Assembly: GCF_937425535.1 (NCBI RefSeq)
Contig: NZ_OW485601.1
Location: forward strand, 4,509,501-4,573,500
DNA length: 64,000 nucleotides
Source of the DNA: Rhodovastum atsumiense
GTDB taxonomy: Bacteria > Pseudomonadota > Alphaproteobacteria > Acetobacterales > Acetobacteraceae
Direction: 5' to 3'
Shown: one piece after another, positions 35,431 through 43,963 of the stretch
How the letters are laid out: every line of letters starts with the position of its first letter
How positions within the stretch are numbered: the stretch's first letter is position 1
Notes under the pieces: generated by a model
Told to the model about the DNA's origin: nothing
Databases searched by the model: none
Seen by the model: only the letters and a program-made list of their open reading frames with translations
Program-made: the position numbers and the translations under genes

Positions 35431-36477
35431 ATGGAAGTGATATTGAGAAAAGACGGACTCCAGCGATGGATTGCAACCCTGCACGATTGCGCGAAGGTCT
35501 GGGCTCCCGGCTGCGTCGAGAATACCTGGGAGTTCACGAGGGTGCGGCCCGGTTCAAAAGTGGCTCTGGATTTCCCGAACACCGTTCAGTCGGCGAAGGC
35601 GTTTGTGTTCCCGCAGTGCGAGGTGCTCTACCACTTCCGGATCGAGACGGGCAGGGCGCCGGAGCTTACGGAGGCGGAGCCCGAACTCGAGCCGGTGGTG
35701 TTGCTCGGCGTGCGCCCTTGCGACGGCAGGGCAATGGTTCGCAACGACAGGGTATTCAAAGGCGGTTTCCCGGATCCCTATTACCAGGCGAGGCGTGACA
35801 ACGTCATCCTCGTTGGCCTCGCATGTCGTACCCCGCCTTCGCCAAACTGCTTCTGCGTCTCGGTCGGGGGCTTGCCCCATTCCGAAGACGGCCTCGATGT
35901 CCTGATGACCGAGCTTGACGGGCGCTATCATGTTAAGGCGCTCACGGTCAGGGCACGGGACATGCTCGGCCGTGCCGGCGATCTGTTCGAAGACGCCAAA
36001 GCACCCGACAGGGCGGATGTTGCGGATGCCCACGCGATTGCGCTCGAGCACCCGCAGCGGTCCCTGTCGTCGATGGAGGCGGTGGCTGCGGCGCTGAAGC
36101 TCAACTTTGATTCCCCGCTCTGGGACAAGCTCGCCCAGGCCTGCATCAGTTGCGGCGTGTGCACCTATCTCTGCCCGAGTTGCCATTGTTTCGACATCAA
36201 CGATGAGGTTACGAGCAAATCGCCGTTGGCCGGCATGCGCGTGAGGACGTGGGACAACTGTCAGTTCCCGGATTTCACCATGCACTCGTCGGGCCACAAT
36301 CCGCGCGAGGACACGGGGGGGCGGCTGAGACAAAGGATTTGCCACAAGCTTTTGTACTTCGTTGAGAATCACGAGATGCAGCAATGCACCGGTTGCGGCC
36401 GCTGCATCACGTATTGTCCGGTCGGGATAGACATCGTCCAGGTCGCAAAGGCCATGCAAGACGAGGTGCGGCCATGA
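35431..36477 (+). CDS. FlxC-like dicluster Fe-S protein (HyhB/AsrA-like)
   Basis: 348 residues of the sulfhydrogenase-beta/anaerobic sulfite reductase A type: N-terminal domain with PVVLLGVRPCDGRAMVRND and NCFCVSVGGLPHSEDGLDVL, then CISCGVCTYLCPSCHCFDIN and CTGCGRCITYCPVGIDIVQV for two [4Fe-4S] clusters. Pairs structurally with the FAD/NAD subunit encoded next (ATGA overlap). The pair passes NAD(P)H electrons to Fe-S carriers. Confidence 0.8.
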   Translation: MEVILRKDGLQRWIATLHDCAKVWAPGCVENTWEFTRVRPGSKVALDFPNTVQSAKAFVFPQCEVLYHFRIETGRAPELTEAEPELEPVVLLGVRPCDGRAMVRNDRVFKGGFPDPYYQARRDNVILVGLACRTPPSPNCFCVSVGGLPHSEDGLDVLMTELDGRYHVKALTVRARDMLGRAGDLFEDAKAPDRADVADAHAIALEHPQRSLSSMEAVAAALKLNFDSPLWDKLAQACISCGVCTYLCPSCHCFDINDEVTSKSPLAGMRVRTWDNCQFPDFTMHSSGHNPREDTGGRLRQRICHKLLYFVENHEMQQCTGCGRCITYCPVGIDIVQVAKAMQDEVRP

Positions 36478-37298
36478 GCGAGAATCCCTACTTCCCGCGC
36501 CTTGCACGCATCACGCATATCAGGGAGGAGGTGCCGGGAGCGCGCGCGATCAGGACTTTCCGTGTAGAGTTCGTGGACGGCCGCGGCTTCGATCACGAGC
36601 CCGGCCAGTGCGCCATGATCTCGGTCTTCGGCAAGGGCGAATCGATGATCTCGATCGCTTCGGCACCGATGATCACGGAATACAAGCAGTTCTCGATCAT
36701 GCGCTCGGGCCGGGTCACCGCGGCCATCCACGACATGGCGGTCGGCGACGTCATCGGCGTGCGCGGCCCTTACGGCAACAGGTTTCCGGTCGCCGATTGG
36801 AAAGGGCGCAATCTCGTCTTCATCGGCGGCGGTTGTGGTTTGGCCCCGATCTGGCCTGTGATCCAGACCGCGGTAACGAAACACAGTGAGTTTGGCAAGA
36901 TCACCGTCTTCTACGGCGGGCGCACCTCGCGTGACATCATGTACGCGGCCGAGTTGGAGAAGCTGCGCGGTGAGGCCGACGTACACCTCTCGATCGACTC
37001 ACCGGAAGATGGCTGGGAAGGCTATTGCGGCTTTGTGCCCGCCAACGTGATGGCCAAACCACAGAAGGCGGAAAACACCATCGCCATCACTTGCGGCCCG
37101 CCCATCATGATCAAGTCCGTGATTGGCAACTTACTTAAGATGGGATTCAAAGGTGAGCAAATCTACACAACAATCGAGAATAAGATGAAGTGTGGAATCG
37201 GAAAATGCGGACGCTGCAATGTTGGGAGGAATTATGTCTGCACGAGTGGGCCGGTCTATTCATGGGCGCAACTCAAGGGGGTGCCGCAGGAATATTGA
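36474..37298 (+). CDS. FlxA-like FAD/NAD(P)H oxidoreductase (HyhG/AsrB type)
   Basis: 274 residues. FAD-binding barrel (PGQCAMISVFGKGESMISIA), NAD(P) domain with NLVFIGGGCGLAPIWPVIQT and VFYGGRTSRDIMYAAELEKL, and C-terminal [2Fe-2S] site CGIGKCGRCNVGRNYVC. In Flx-Hdr systems this subunit exchanges electrons with NAD(H). After it, a ~200-base AT-rich gap precedes the Tfr-like genes, so a secondary promoter could lie there. Confidence 0.85.
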   Translation: MSENPYFPRLARITHIREEVPGARAIRTFRVEFVDGRGFDHEPGQCAMISVFGKGESMISIASAPMITEYKQFSIMRSGRVTAAIHDMAVGDVIGVRGPYGNRFPVADWKGRNLVFIGGGCGLAPIWPVIQTAVTKHSEFGKITVFYGGRTSRDIMYAAELEKLRGEADVHLSIDSPEDGWEGYCGFVPANVMAKPQKAENTIAITCGPPIMIKSVIGNLLKMGFKGEQIYTTIENKMKCGIGKCGRCNVGRNYVCTSGPVYSWAQLKGVPQEY

Positions 37299-37498
37299 TT
37301 GTTAGACGTAATCGCAATGATCATGTGCATATTATTCCTATGATGATTTATTTGTTCGGCGCGCTCGAATTCCAATGCCTGTGTCGGTGACGTCTGATGC
37401 GGCATGAATTTCAATCTAATAAATCTATATTCTGATATCATCACAATCGTGACCTTGCGCAAAAATGGTGCTCCGCGAAGCCATGATGGGAATTAGGG
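37299..37498. other. AT-rich gap inside the operon
   Basis: The only sizeable break in the 13-gene run. Composition drops to AT-rich (TTATTTGTTCGG..., AATCTAATAAATCTATATTC). No terminator hairpin was seen; it may hold an internal promoter for the four-gene tail. Nothing more specific can be supported. Confidence 0.35.
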
Positions 37499-38224
37499 AT
37501 GAGACAGGAAAGCCATCTGCAAGAGGAAAGTGGCAAGCGCGAGCACGTTGGCGCGCACATGGTGAATGTGTACATCAACGGCAAGAGACATGTCGTGCCT
37601 GAACACGCCACGATCATGCGCGCCATCGAATATGCCGGGCACCAGATCATCCGTGGCGCGGGCTGCCGCGAAGGCTTCTGCGGAGCTTGCGGTACCATTT
37701 ACCGCCTGCCGGGCGACTACAAGCTCCATACCGGCCTGGCCTGCACCACCCTCGTCAAGGAAGGAATGTCGCTCACGCAGATCCCGTCCGTGCCGATGGA
37801 AAAGGCAGTCTATGATCTCGAAAAGCTGACCCCCGATGTCACTGCGATTCTGCAGGTCTATCCTGTCACGTTTCGCTGCGTCGCCTGCGGCACCTGCACC
37901 AAAGCCTGTCCACAAGGCTTGCCGGTGATGGACTATATCCAGGCGGCTCTGCGCGGCGATGTTGCTGCAGTTGCGGACATTGCGTTCGATTGCGTCGGCT
38001 GTGGTCTTTGCGCCTTGCGTTGTCCTGCAGAAATTATTCAACACGAAGTCGGGATCCTTTCCAAGCGCCTCACCGGGAGGTACTTGCGTAAAAAGAGTAA
38101 TGAGCTCAACGACAGAATCGAAGAGATCCAGTCCGGCAAATACGACGTCGAATACAGGAGCCTTGAGGCGATGGACAAATCTGCTTTGGCCAAGTTGTAT
38201 TACGCGCGCGATATCGAGCGTTGA
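37499..38224 (+). CDS. Fumarate reductase/succinate dehydrogenase-type Fe-S subunit (TfrB-like)
   Basis: 241 residues. N-terminal plant-type [2Fe-2S] domain (CREGFCGACGTIYRLPG, then Cys in TGLACTT) followed by a dicluster ferredoxin domain, CVACGTCTKACPQG and CVGCGLCALRCPAEIIQHEV. Unlike canonical SdhB (three different clusters with CxxCxxxCP plus 3Fe-4S site), both C-terminal motifs look like full [4Fe-4S] sites, as in thiol:fumarate reductase TfrB-type proteins, but without TfrB's own CCG domains; HdrB would provide those. No membrane-anchor gene is present, so the complex is predicted soluble. An alternative start at ATG 37559 (MVNVYING) is possible. Confidence 0.75.
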   Translation: MRQESHLQEESGKREHVGAHMVNVYINGKRHVVPEHATIMRAIEYAGHQIIRGAGCREGFCGACGTIYRLPGDYKLHTGLACTTLVKEGMSLTQIPSVPMEKAVYDLEKLTPDVTAILQVYPVTFRCVACGTCTKACPQGLPVMDYIQAALRGDVAAVADIAFDCVGCGLCALRCPAEIIQHEVGILSKRLTGRYLRKKSNELNDRIEEIQSGKYDVEYRSLEAMDKSALAKLYYARDIER

Positions 38225-38304
38225 GCAAGCCGTCGACGACCTGCGCGCCCCTTTCCTGACGATGACAACGACGATTCCGCATTGGCCGCTTCTGGGAGTG
38301 GGAC

Positions 38305-40032
38305 ATGTATCCTGACTATCTGGCCGGCTATGTGAAGAAGGTCGCGCAGACGCGGCACAAGCGGCTGGAGCTGGCGCTGACGGGCGAGCCTGTTTTCCCG
38401 CCGATGACCGCAGAGGAACGGGAAGACGTTCTGGCAAAGTACCATCCGGATTATTCAAAGGGAGCGAAGCGGGCGGTTCGGGTCGGCCCCAACAAAGGGG
38501 AGGAGATGACGACGGAGGTCGCCGTTCTCCTGGAAGCGCACTCCATGATCCGTCCGAAGCTCCTGGAGCTGGGTCTGAGGGAACCCGATTACGAAACCGA
38601 CCTCCTCGTTATCGGCGGCGGCGGTGCAGGATGCTGGGCCGCTATCTCGGCCGCACGCCAAGGCATGAAATCGCTTATCGCCACCAAGCTACGTCTGGGC
38701 GACGCCAATACGATGATGTCCGAAGGGGGTATGCAGGCCGCCATCTCGCGTACGGATTCGCCGACGCGTCATTATCTCGACGCCATGGGCGGCGGTCACT
38801 TCGAGAACGACCCGGCGCTCGTGCGCGTGCTGACCGAGGATGCACCCGGGATCGTACGGGAACTGGAGAACCTGGGCGTCATCTGGGACAAGGAGCGCGA
38901 TGGCAGTATGCAGGTGCTGCACGGCGGCGGCACATCGCGCAGGCGTATGGTTTCTTGTCGGGATTATATCGGCGCCATGATCATGCGCACGCTAATGGAC
39001 GAAGTGCGCAACCGTCCCGATTTGATTTCCATTCGTGAGTTCGAACCTGCTGTTGAGCTGATTCTCGACGACAACGGCCATTGTGCAGGCGCTGTCCTCT
39101 ACAGTCTCGATACCGAGCAGTTCCTGATCGTGCGGGCCAAGGCCACGGTCATTGCGACAGGTGGTTTCGGGCGCCTTCACATCCGCGGCTTCGCTACCAC
39201 CAACCATTATGGGGCCACGGGCGATGGTCTCGTGATAGCTTACCGTGCCGGCGCCAAGCTCAAGTTCATGGACTCCGTACAGTACCATCCGACCGGCGCA
39301 GTGTTCCCCGAACAGATTGCAGGCTTTCTCATCACTGAAAAAATCCGCGGTGCGGGGGGACAGCCTCTCAACAAGTTCGGCGAACTGTTTGTCTTCCCGC
39401 GCGAGCCACGCGATGTCGAAAGCGCTGCAATAATCCGCGAGTGCAGCCACGACCGCAACAACGGTATCGACACGTATGTCGGCCGCACCGGCATCTGGCT
39501 CGATTCTCCAATCATCGACATGATTCACGGCGAAGGCTACATACGCCGCCATTTCCCCGGCATGTGCCGCCAGTTCAACCGCTTCGGCATCGACATCGTG
39601 GAAGAGCCGATGCTGATCTATCCGTCGCTGCATTATCAGAACGGTGGCATCGCGATCAACGAACGCTGCGAGACCAACATCCCTGGCCTCTATGTCGCCG
39701 GCGAGGCATCGGGGGGTGTCCATGGGCGCAACCGGCTGATGGGAAACTCCGTGCTTGACTATAATGTCTTCGGCCGACGCGCCGGGCAGAACGCTACCGA
39801 ATACGCCAGGACGGCGAAGCTCGGCAAGCTCAGGCTGGATCATGTCGCCGAGCACGCGCGCGAACTCAAGCGGGAAGGCATCGAGACGGACATCATCTCG
39901 CCGCTGATTCTGCCGTCCTACACGCCGGAGGACGTAAAGATTCAGCAGCTCGCGCGCCTCGGCAACATCCCCGCGCTGCACTCCATGCTGCGCAGCAGGT
40001 TCACGCCTCAGGAGCGGAGGACACGCCCATGA
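38305..40032 (+). CDS. Fumarate reductase/succinate dehydrogenase-type flavoprotein (TfrA-like)
   Basis: 575 residues. FAD domain LLVIGGGGAGCWAAISAARQ, the QAAISRTDSPTRHYLDAMGG segment corresponding to the flavin-linking region (no canonical HTxxAQGG), active-site loop SVQYHPTGAVFPEQIAGFLI, and C-terminal FAD loop GLYVAGEASGGVHGRNRLMG, NSVLDYNVFGRRAGQNA. The family interconverts fumarate and succinate; aspartate oxidase-like activity is less likely given the Fe-S partner upstream. Absence of the usual His for covalent FAD suggests noncovalent flavin, as in soluble fumarate reductases. Confidence 0.8.
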   Translation: MYPDYLAGYVKKVAQTRHKRLELALTGEPVFPPMTAEEREDVLAKYHPDYSKGAKRAVRVGPNKGEEMTTEVAVLLEAHSMIRPKLLELGLREPDYETDLLVIGGGGAGCWAAISAARQGMKSLIATKLRLGDANTMMSEGGMQAAISRTDSPTRHYLDAMGGGHFENDPALVRVLTEDAPGIVRELENLGVIWDKERDGSMQVLHGGGTSRRRMVSCRDYIGAMIMRTLMDEVRNRPDLISIREFEPAVELILDDNGHCAGAVLYSLDTEQFLIVRAKATVIATGGFGRLHIRGFATTNHYGATGDGLVIAYRAGAKLKFMDSVQYHPTGAVFPEQIAGFLITEKIRGAGGQPLNKFGELFVFPREPRDVESAAIIRECSHDRNNGIDTYVGRTGIWLDSPIIDMIHGEGYIRRHFPGMCRQFNRFGIDIVEEPMLIYPSLHYQNGGIAINERCETNIPGLYVAGEASGGVHGRNRLMGNSVLDYNVFGRRAGQNATEYARTAKLGKLRLDHVAEHARELKREGIETDIISPLILPSYTPEDVKIQQLARLGNIPALHSMLRSRFTPQERRTRP

Positions 40033-40051
40033 TCACGGCAGGAGCAGCGCC

Positions 40052-40465
40052 ATGAGCGTGAAGATCGGCGGAGATGGTGCCAGAGCGAAGATTTTCATCG
40101 AGACAATCGAACGCATGAGTCATCAGCAAATTCTGGCCTGCTATCAATGCGGCAAGTGCTCAGCGGGATGCCCCATGGCGAAATACATGGACATCCTTCC
40201 TCACCAGATGATCCGGTTTGTGCAACTCGGCCTCGAGGATGAGCTTCTTGGTTCAGAGGCGATTTGGATGTGCGTGTCCTGCCTGACCTGCAATACCCGC
40301 TGCCCGAAAGGCGTACGCATCGCAGAGATCATCGAGGCCGTCAGGCAACTTCGGCTGCGTGACAATCGCAATGATCATCTTGATTTGCACAGGCTGTCCG
40401 CGGGGGCGCTGGCAGAACTGCCGCCCATTGCCGTCATCGGGAGCATGCGGAAGGGCACTTCGTAA
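40052..40465 (+). CDS. hdrC: Heterodisulfide reductase-like subunit C
   Basis: 137 residues with two [4Fe-4S] motifs, CYQCGKCSAGCPMAKYMDI and CVSCLTCNTRCPKGVRIAEI, the HdrC signature. RBS AGGAG upstream. Last gene of the run, separated from hdrB by 11 kb. With hdrA and hdrB it completes an HdrABC set; in Tfr-type thinking HdrC would link HdrA to HdrB or to TfrB. Confidence 0.85.
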   Translation: MSVKIGGDGARAKIFIETIERMSHQQILACYQCGKCSAGCPMAKYMDILPHQMIRFVQLGLEDELLGSEAIWMCVSCLTCNTRCPKGVRIAEIIEAVRQLRLRDNRNDHLDLHRLSAGALAELPPIAVIGSMRKGTS

Positions 40466-40564
40466 GCAAAACCTGCCTGCCTGGGCGGGACTGTCTTGAG
40501 ATTGGGAAAGGCCGCCCGGGACTGAGTTGATCCCTGGATCGCGGGCAGTTGGATAAGGGCGACG

Positions 40565-41292
40565 GTGGCTCTGAACACGATCCGTGGCGAGTTGATGGTG
40601 GCGCAACTGGTGGCCAGGCACGGGGACATCAGCCGGAGGCGAGAGATGATCGAGCCTAAGCATCCGCGGCTGTCGATGGTACAGCCATGCGCGTTGGTCT
40701 CGATTAGCCGGTCAGCCTACTGCGGGGGGGGGAGGGTGAGGGTTTCCCGAATCTGGAGTTGATGCGGCTGATCGATGCACAGTTCCTGGGGACGCCATGG
40801 TATTTCAGCCGCCAGATGGCGCGACATCTGCGGCGCCTGAGCCATATGATTGGCCGCAAGTGGGTACGGCAGATGAGCCTGATCGCGGTGCATCAGTGGC
40901 TGAAGACGACAATGTCCCATCCGGAGCACAAGATCTGGCCTTATCTGCTGCGCAACGAGGTGATCGATCGGATGGGCCAGGTTTGGTGTGCTGTCATTGC
41001 TTGCGTTGCCATGTGGCGTGGGCTCCTTTCTCTGGTCGTTGGGATGGGCTGGAACCGCCGGGTCAACAGTGCTTTCATCGAGCGGCCTGGGCGGTCGCTG
41101 AAGCATGAGTGCGGCTGCCTGAACGCGGTCGAAGCCGGCAACGAGGTACGCGCCGGGCTGGCGAGCTGGATCGGCTCCGACAATGCTGCACGTTCTCATT
41201 CGGCACTCGGCAGGCGAACCCCGGCCGAGGCCCATGCGGGCTTCCGGGCGGCCGCGGGTTGCTGCGACCCGGGCCAAGCTGCCCCAGGCTGA
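40565..41292 (+). pseudogene. IS3-family element remnant (orfA stub plus orfB)
   Basis: Starts with an OrfA HTH patch (ALNTIRGELMVAQLVARHGD), jumps directly to the OrfB start (MIEPKHPRLSMVQPCALVSI SRSAY), shifts frame near 40735, then LIDAQFLGTPWYFSRQMARH, HPEHKIWPYLLRNEVIDRMG. The first catalytic Asp is lost (WCAVIACV for WCADITYI), the central region carrying the second Asp is deleted, and the final Glu block remains (AFIERPGRSLKHE, RTPAEAHAGFRAA). Dead relic bordering the Kor-Hdr island on its right. Confidence 0.75.
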
Positions 41293-41383
41293 CAAACTGT
41301 CCGGGACCCCGGGGCCAGCTCACTATGGAAAGCCGTTCCGGGAACTCGATACCGATCATGCGACATGTACAAAAGGAGGCAAG

Positions 41384-42511
41384 ATGACCCCATTCCACAC
41401 AGAGACCCCTGCTGGCATCGCGGCCCGGCAGGCCGCTCCCGACTTCGTTCGTGGAGTCGCTATTGTACTGATGGTCTATGGTCATCTGACCCACATCGGG
41501 TCAATGGCGGCAGTTCAGAATGAGCTTGTTTCGTGGATATATACTTTTCATATGCCGGCTTTTTTGTTCATTTCAGGATATTTTTTTAAAGTTGATGGTG
41601 ATTTCAAGGATCGCATCGTGCGGCTGGGGCGCCGGCTGGTGATCCCGTATCTGCTGTTCGTCACTATATATCTGCTTGGCTTGCTGGCGGCGCGCGATCT
41701 TGGGTTACATTCAAACAACCCGCCACCTTCATCGACTATCGAGATATTTCAGATTCTGTTCTTGCACGCACAGCATCCTCGTGGTGCGTATTGGTTCATA
41801 TATACTTTAATCGTTGTCCAATTTTGTTTTATTTGTGCATGGTTTGCAAACGTTAGGTTTTATCTTCCGGCCGGAAGCTGGATCGTCATTGCCGTGGTTC
41901 TGCTCGCGCTGGCGTGTCATGCTGGCCTGCTCTGGTTTTCGGCGGTTCCCTATTTCCTGCTTGGCATGACGTTTGCCCTTAACCGCGCCCCCATACCCGC
42001 CTCGTTCGGGGTTGGCCTCTTCGGGATCATTTCGATCCTCTTGGTGGCGCCTTCGGAAATATTTTCATTCTCCTTCATTAAAATCGCCTGGTGCCTTGCG
42101 GCTGTCGCCACTCTTGCAGCGCTCAGCAGCGTGGTTGGAGGTCATGCCGCCAGATTTTTCGCGTGGCTCGGGCGAAATACGTTGATCATATTGCTCTGTC
42201 ATTCCTTGTTCGTGTTGCTGATGAAGCCGTTAGGTAAGCTGTTCCTGCTTGTTGACCCGACAGGCATTCTCTATGCGGTCGTTGTAACCGTGGTGACGGT
42301 GATCGGGTGCCTCGCGGTCGCCGCGTTCTTCGACCGCGCCGGTCTATCGGAATGGATATTTGGAACGATGCAGATCTATTCGCCTCACAACAAGACGAGT
42401 TCTGTTGCAAAATTGACAAGAAGTGGCGGCAATGAAATGATCGATGTTCAGGAAGAAGGCAAGAACGCAGGGTGGCAGCCTTCAAGGGATAGTACTTCAC
42501 GGGCGGGCTGA
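41384..42511 (+). CDS. Acyltransferase family 3 membrane protein
   Basis: 375 residues, strong RBS (AAAGGAGG) 7 bases before ATG. DFVRGVAIVLMVYGHLTHIG with catalytic His, IYTFHMPAFLFISGYFFKVD (the family FHMPLFFFISG motif), arginine-containing loop RLGRRLVIPYLLFV, and about ten membrane helices. It transfers acetyl or another acyl group to surface glycans. The last ~40 residues (from about SSVAKLTRSGG) are encoded by an IS6-like end abutting an IS66 copy, so the native C-terminus is probably replaced after the last helix. Confidence 0.8.
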   Translation: MTPFHTETPAGIAARQAAPDFVRGVAIVLMVYGHLTHIGSMAAVQNELVSWIYTFHMPAFLFISGYFFKVDGDFKDRIVRLGRRLVIPYLLFVTIYLLGLLAARDLGLHSNNPPPSSTIEIFQILFLHAQHPRGAYWFIYTLIVVQFCFICAWFANVRFYLPAGSWIVIAVVLLALACHAGLLWFSAVPYFLLGMTFALNRAPIPASFGVGLFGIISILLVAPSEIFSFSFIKIAWCLAAVATLAALSSVVGGHAARFFAWLGRNTLIILLCHSLFVLLMKPLGKLFLLVDPTGILYAVVVTVVTVIGCLAVAAFFDRAGLSEWIFGTMQIYSPHNKTSSVAKLTRSGGNEMIDVQEEGKNAGWQPSRDSTSRAG

Positions 42512-42513
42512 AC
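42399..42513 (+). repeat. Probable IS6-like terminal stub
   Basis: GTTCTGTTGCAAAATTGAC at 42399 matches the IS6 consensus end found at 26867, inside the 3' end of the acyltransferase frame, and is cut at 42513 by IS66 copy 2. Similarity beyond the first 17 bases is weak. Confidence 0.4.
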
Positions 42514-43963
42514 GTAATTGCTCACCGGGTTGGCTGACGCTGGGTTCAGGCGATGGCGAACGAACCGTCGATGAGAGCGCGGACGGCGTTGAGAGCGGTG
42601 GTTCCTTTCAGGCGGGCCGTCCCGGTGACCGATCGGTAGCCGGCGTGGACCTTGGCACCCCAGGCTGAGCGGAACCCGTTGGTGACCTTGCGGAACACCA
42701 CGGAGGGCCGGATTTCCTGCTCGCTAATGTTGTTGGTCGGCGGAACGCGCCGGTCATGCAGGAAGACGAAGAACTTGTTTCGCCAGGCTTTGATCTGCCG
42801 CTGCAATTCGCGTCCGGCCGGATGAGCGGCCGGTATGCCGAGCAGGCGATCCAGGCGCCGCTCGGCCTGGCCGGCGTAGACGGCGAGCGTGCTGTCCTTG
42901 AGGGATGGTCGACGCTTGCCGATCCGGATCGCCCAGCGCAGATGGTCGCGGATCTTCGGAGCGCACACCGTGTCGCCGCAGTCGATGGCGTATTGCACGT
43001 CACGCAGGACGTGGGCGAGGCAGACCTGATGGGTCTGGCCCAGTTCCTGCTGCCCGGCGTAGCGATCTGAAACCCATACCTCGGGCCGGTGGCCATCGAG
43101 CACCGCCTCGGCCACGGCGCGTCCCCGCCCTGGCGCGATCTCGTGCAGGATCGCCTGCTCGGAGACGAACACCCACTGCCAATGGGTGACGCCGTCGATG
43201 CGGGTGGTGGTCTCGTCCGAGGCGATGACGCGGGCCTGCAGCAGCTTCGCCTTGATGGCCGCGCAAGCCGTGTCGAGCTTGCCTGCCATCCGGCGGAAGG
43301 CATTGGCGATCGCCCCTTCCGAGATGGAAAGCCCGAACAGCTCCTGGCACATCCGCGACAGGCGCTCGAAGCCGACGTGGTGGCTGTGGTGCAGGTAGGC
43401 CAGCAGGGCGTGGATCCCCGGTCCGAACGGCGTGCCCGGTGGCATGCCCGCCGGCGTCGGGGCGCGATAGCGCCGGCCGCAACCGCGACACCGTCCGCCG
43501 AACACTTCGACCCGCGTCACCTGCGGGCGGACGACAGGAAGGTCGACGTGGTCGTAGCGCTCGCGGCACTGCTGCGCCGTCTCGGCCACGGCCGTTCCGC
43601 AGTGCGGGCAGGCCTCGACCAGGCAGCGTTCCGTCTGATCGGGGGTGTCCGCCAGGGGCCGCGCCGCCCCCGGTCGCGAGGGGCGGGGTTTGCGCGACTG
43701 CTTCCGCTCCCGGTTCTTGCGCCCCGGGCCATCCTGGGACGGCGGAAGGCTGGAATTCGACGACGTCTTCCGCGGTTTGCCAACCAGCGCTTCCAACTCG
43801 GCGATCCGCGCCGCCATGCGCTCAATCAGCGCCGCCTGCTCCAGCAGCAGTGCGTCCTTTTCAGCCTCGGTCAGCCGGATGCGAGGAGGTGTCGGCATCC
43901 GGATTTTGATTCACATCTCAGCGCCCAGCGCAACCCCCTCCCGCCAACCCCGTGAGCAATCAC
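42514..43963 (-). mobile_element. IS66-like element copy 2, 1450 bp, inverted
   Basis: Same length and ends as copy 1 (6791-8240), opposite orientation. Flanking 8-mers GGCTGAAC and TCGATCGG do not match each other or those of copy 1, so no target duplication and no simple swap between the two copies is visible. Confidence 0.85.
42546..43898 (-). CDS. IS66-like transposase, copy 2
   Basis: 450 residues, identical in sequence to the copy at 6856-8208, including zinc-binding pairs and the DDE residues (IASDETTTRIDG, VWVSDRYAG, NNISEQEIRP). Intact frame. Identity at the level of all overlapping frames implies recent transposition or gene conversion. Confidence 0.9.
   Translation of the reverse strand: MPTPPRIRLTEAEKDALLLEQAALIERMAARIAELEALVGKPRKTSSNSSLPPSQDGPGRKNRERKQSRKPRPSRPGAARPLADTPDQTERCLVEACPHCGTAVAETAQQCRERYDHVDLPVVRPQVTRVEVFGGRCRGCGRRYRAPTPAGMPPGTPFGPGIHALLAYLHHSHHVGFERLSRMCQELFGLSISEGAIANAFRRMAGKLDTACAAIKAKLLQARVIASDETTTRIDGVTHWQWVFVSEQAILHEIAPGRGRAVAEAVLDGHRPEVWVSDRYAGQQELGQTHQVCLAHVLRDVQYAIDCGDTVCAPKIRDHLRWAIRIGKRRPSLKDSTLAVYAGQAERRLDRLLGIPAAHPAGRELQRQIKAWRNKFFVFLHDRRVPPTNNISEQEIRPSVVFRKVTNGFRSAWGAKVHAGYRSVTGTARLKGTTALNAVRALIDGSFAIA

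Noticed and set aside
28128-40465. Hdr genes as a sulfur-oxidation sHdr (hdrC1B1A-hyp-hdrC2B2) cluster
   Set aside because: sHdr clusters carry lipoate-binding protein and TusA/DsrE genes and lack MvhD, Flx-like and Kor genes; none of the sulfur-specific genes is here.
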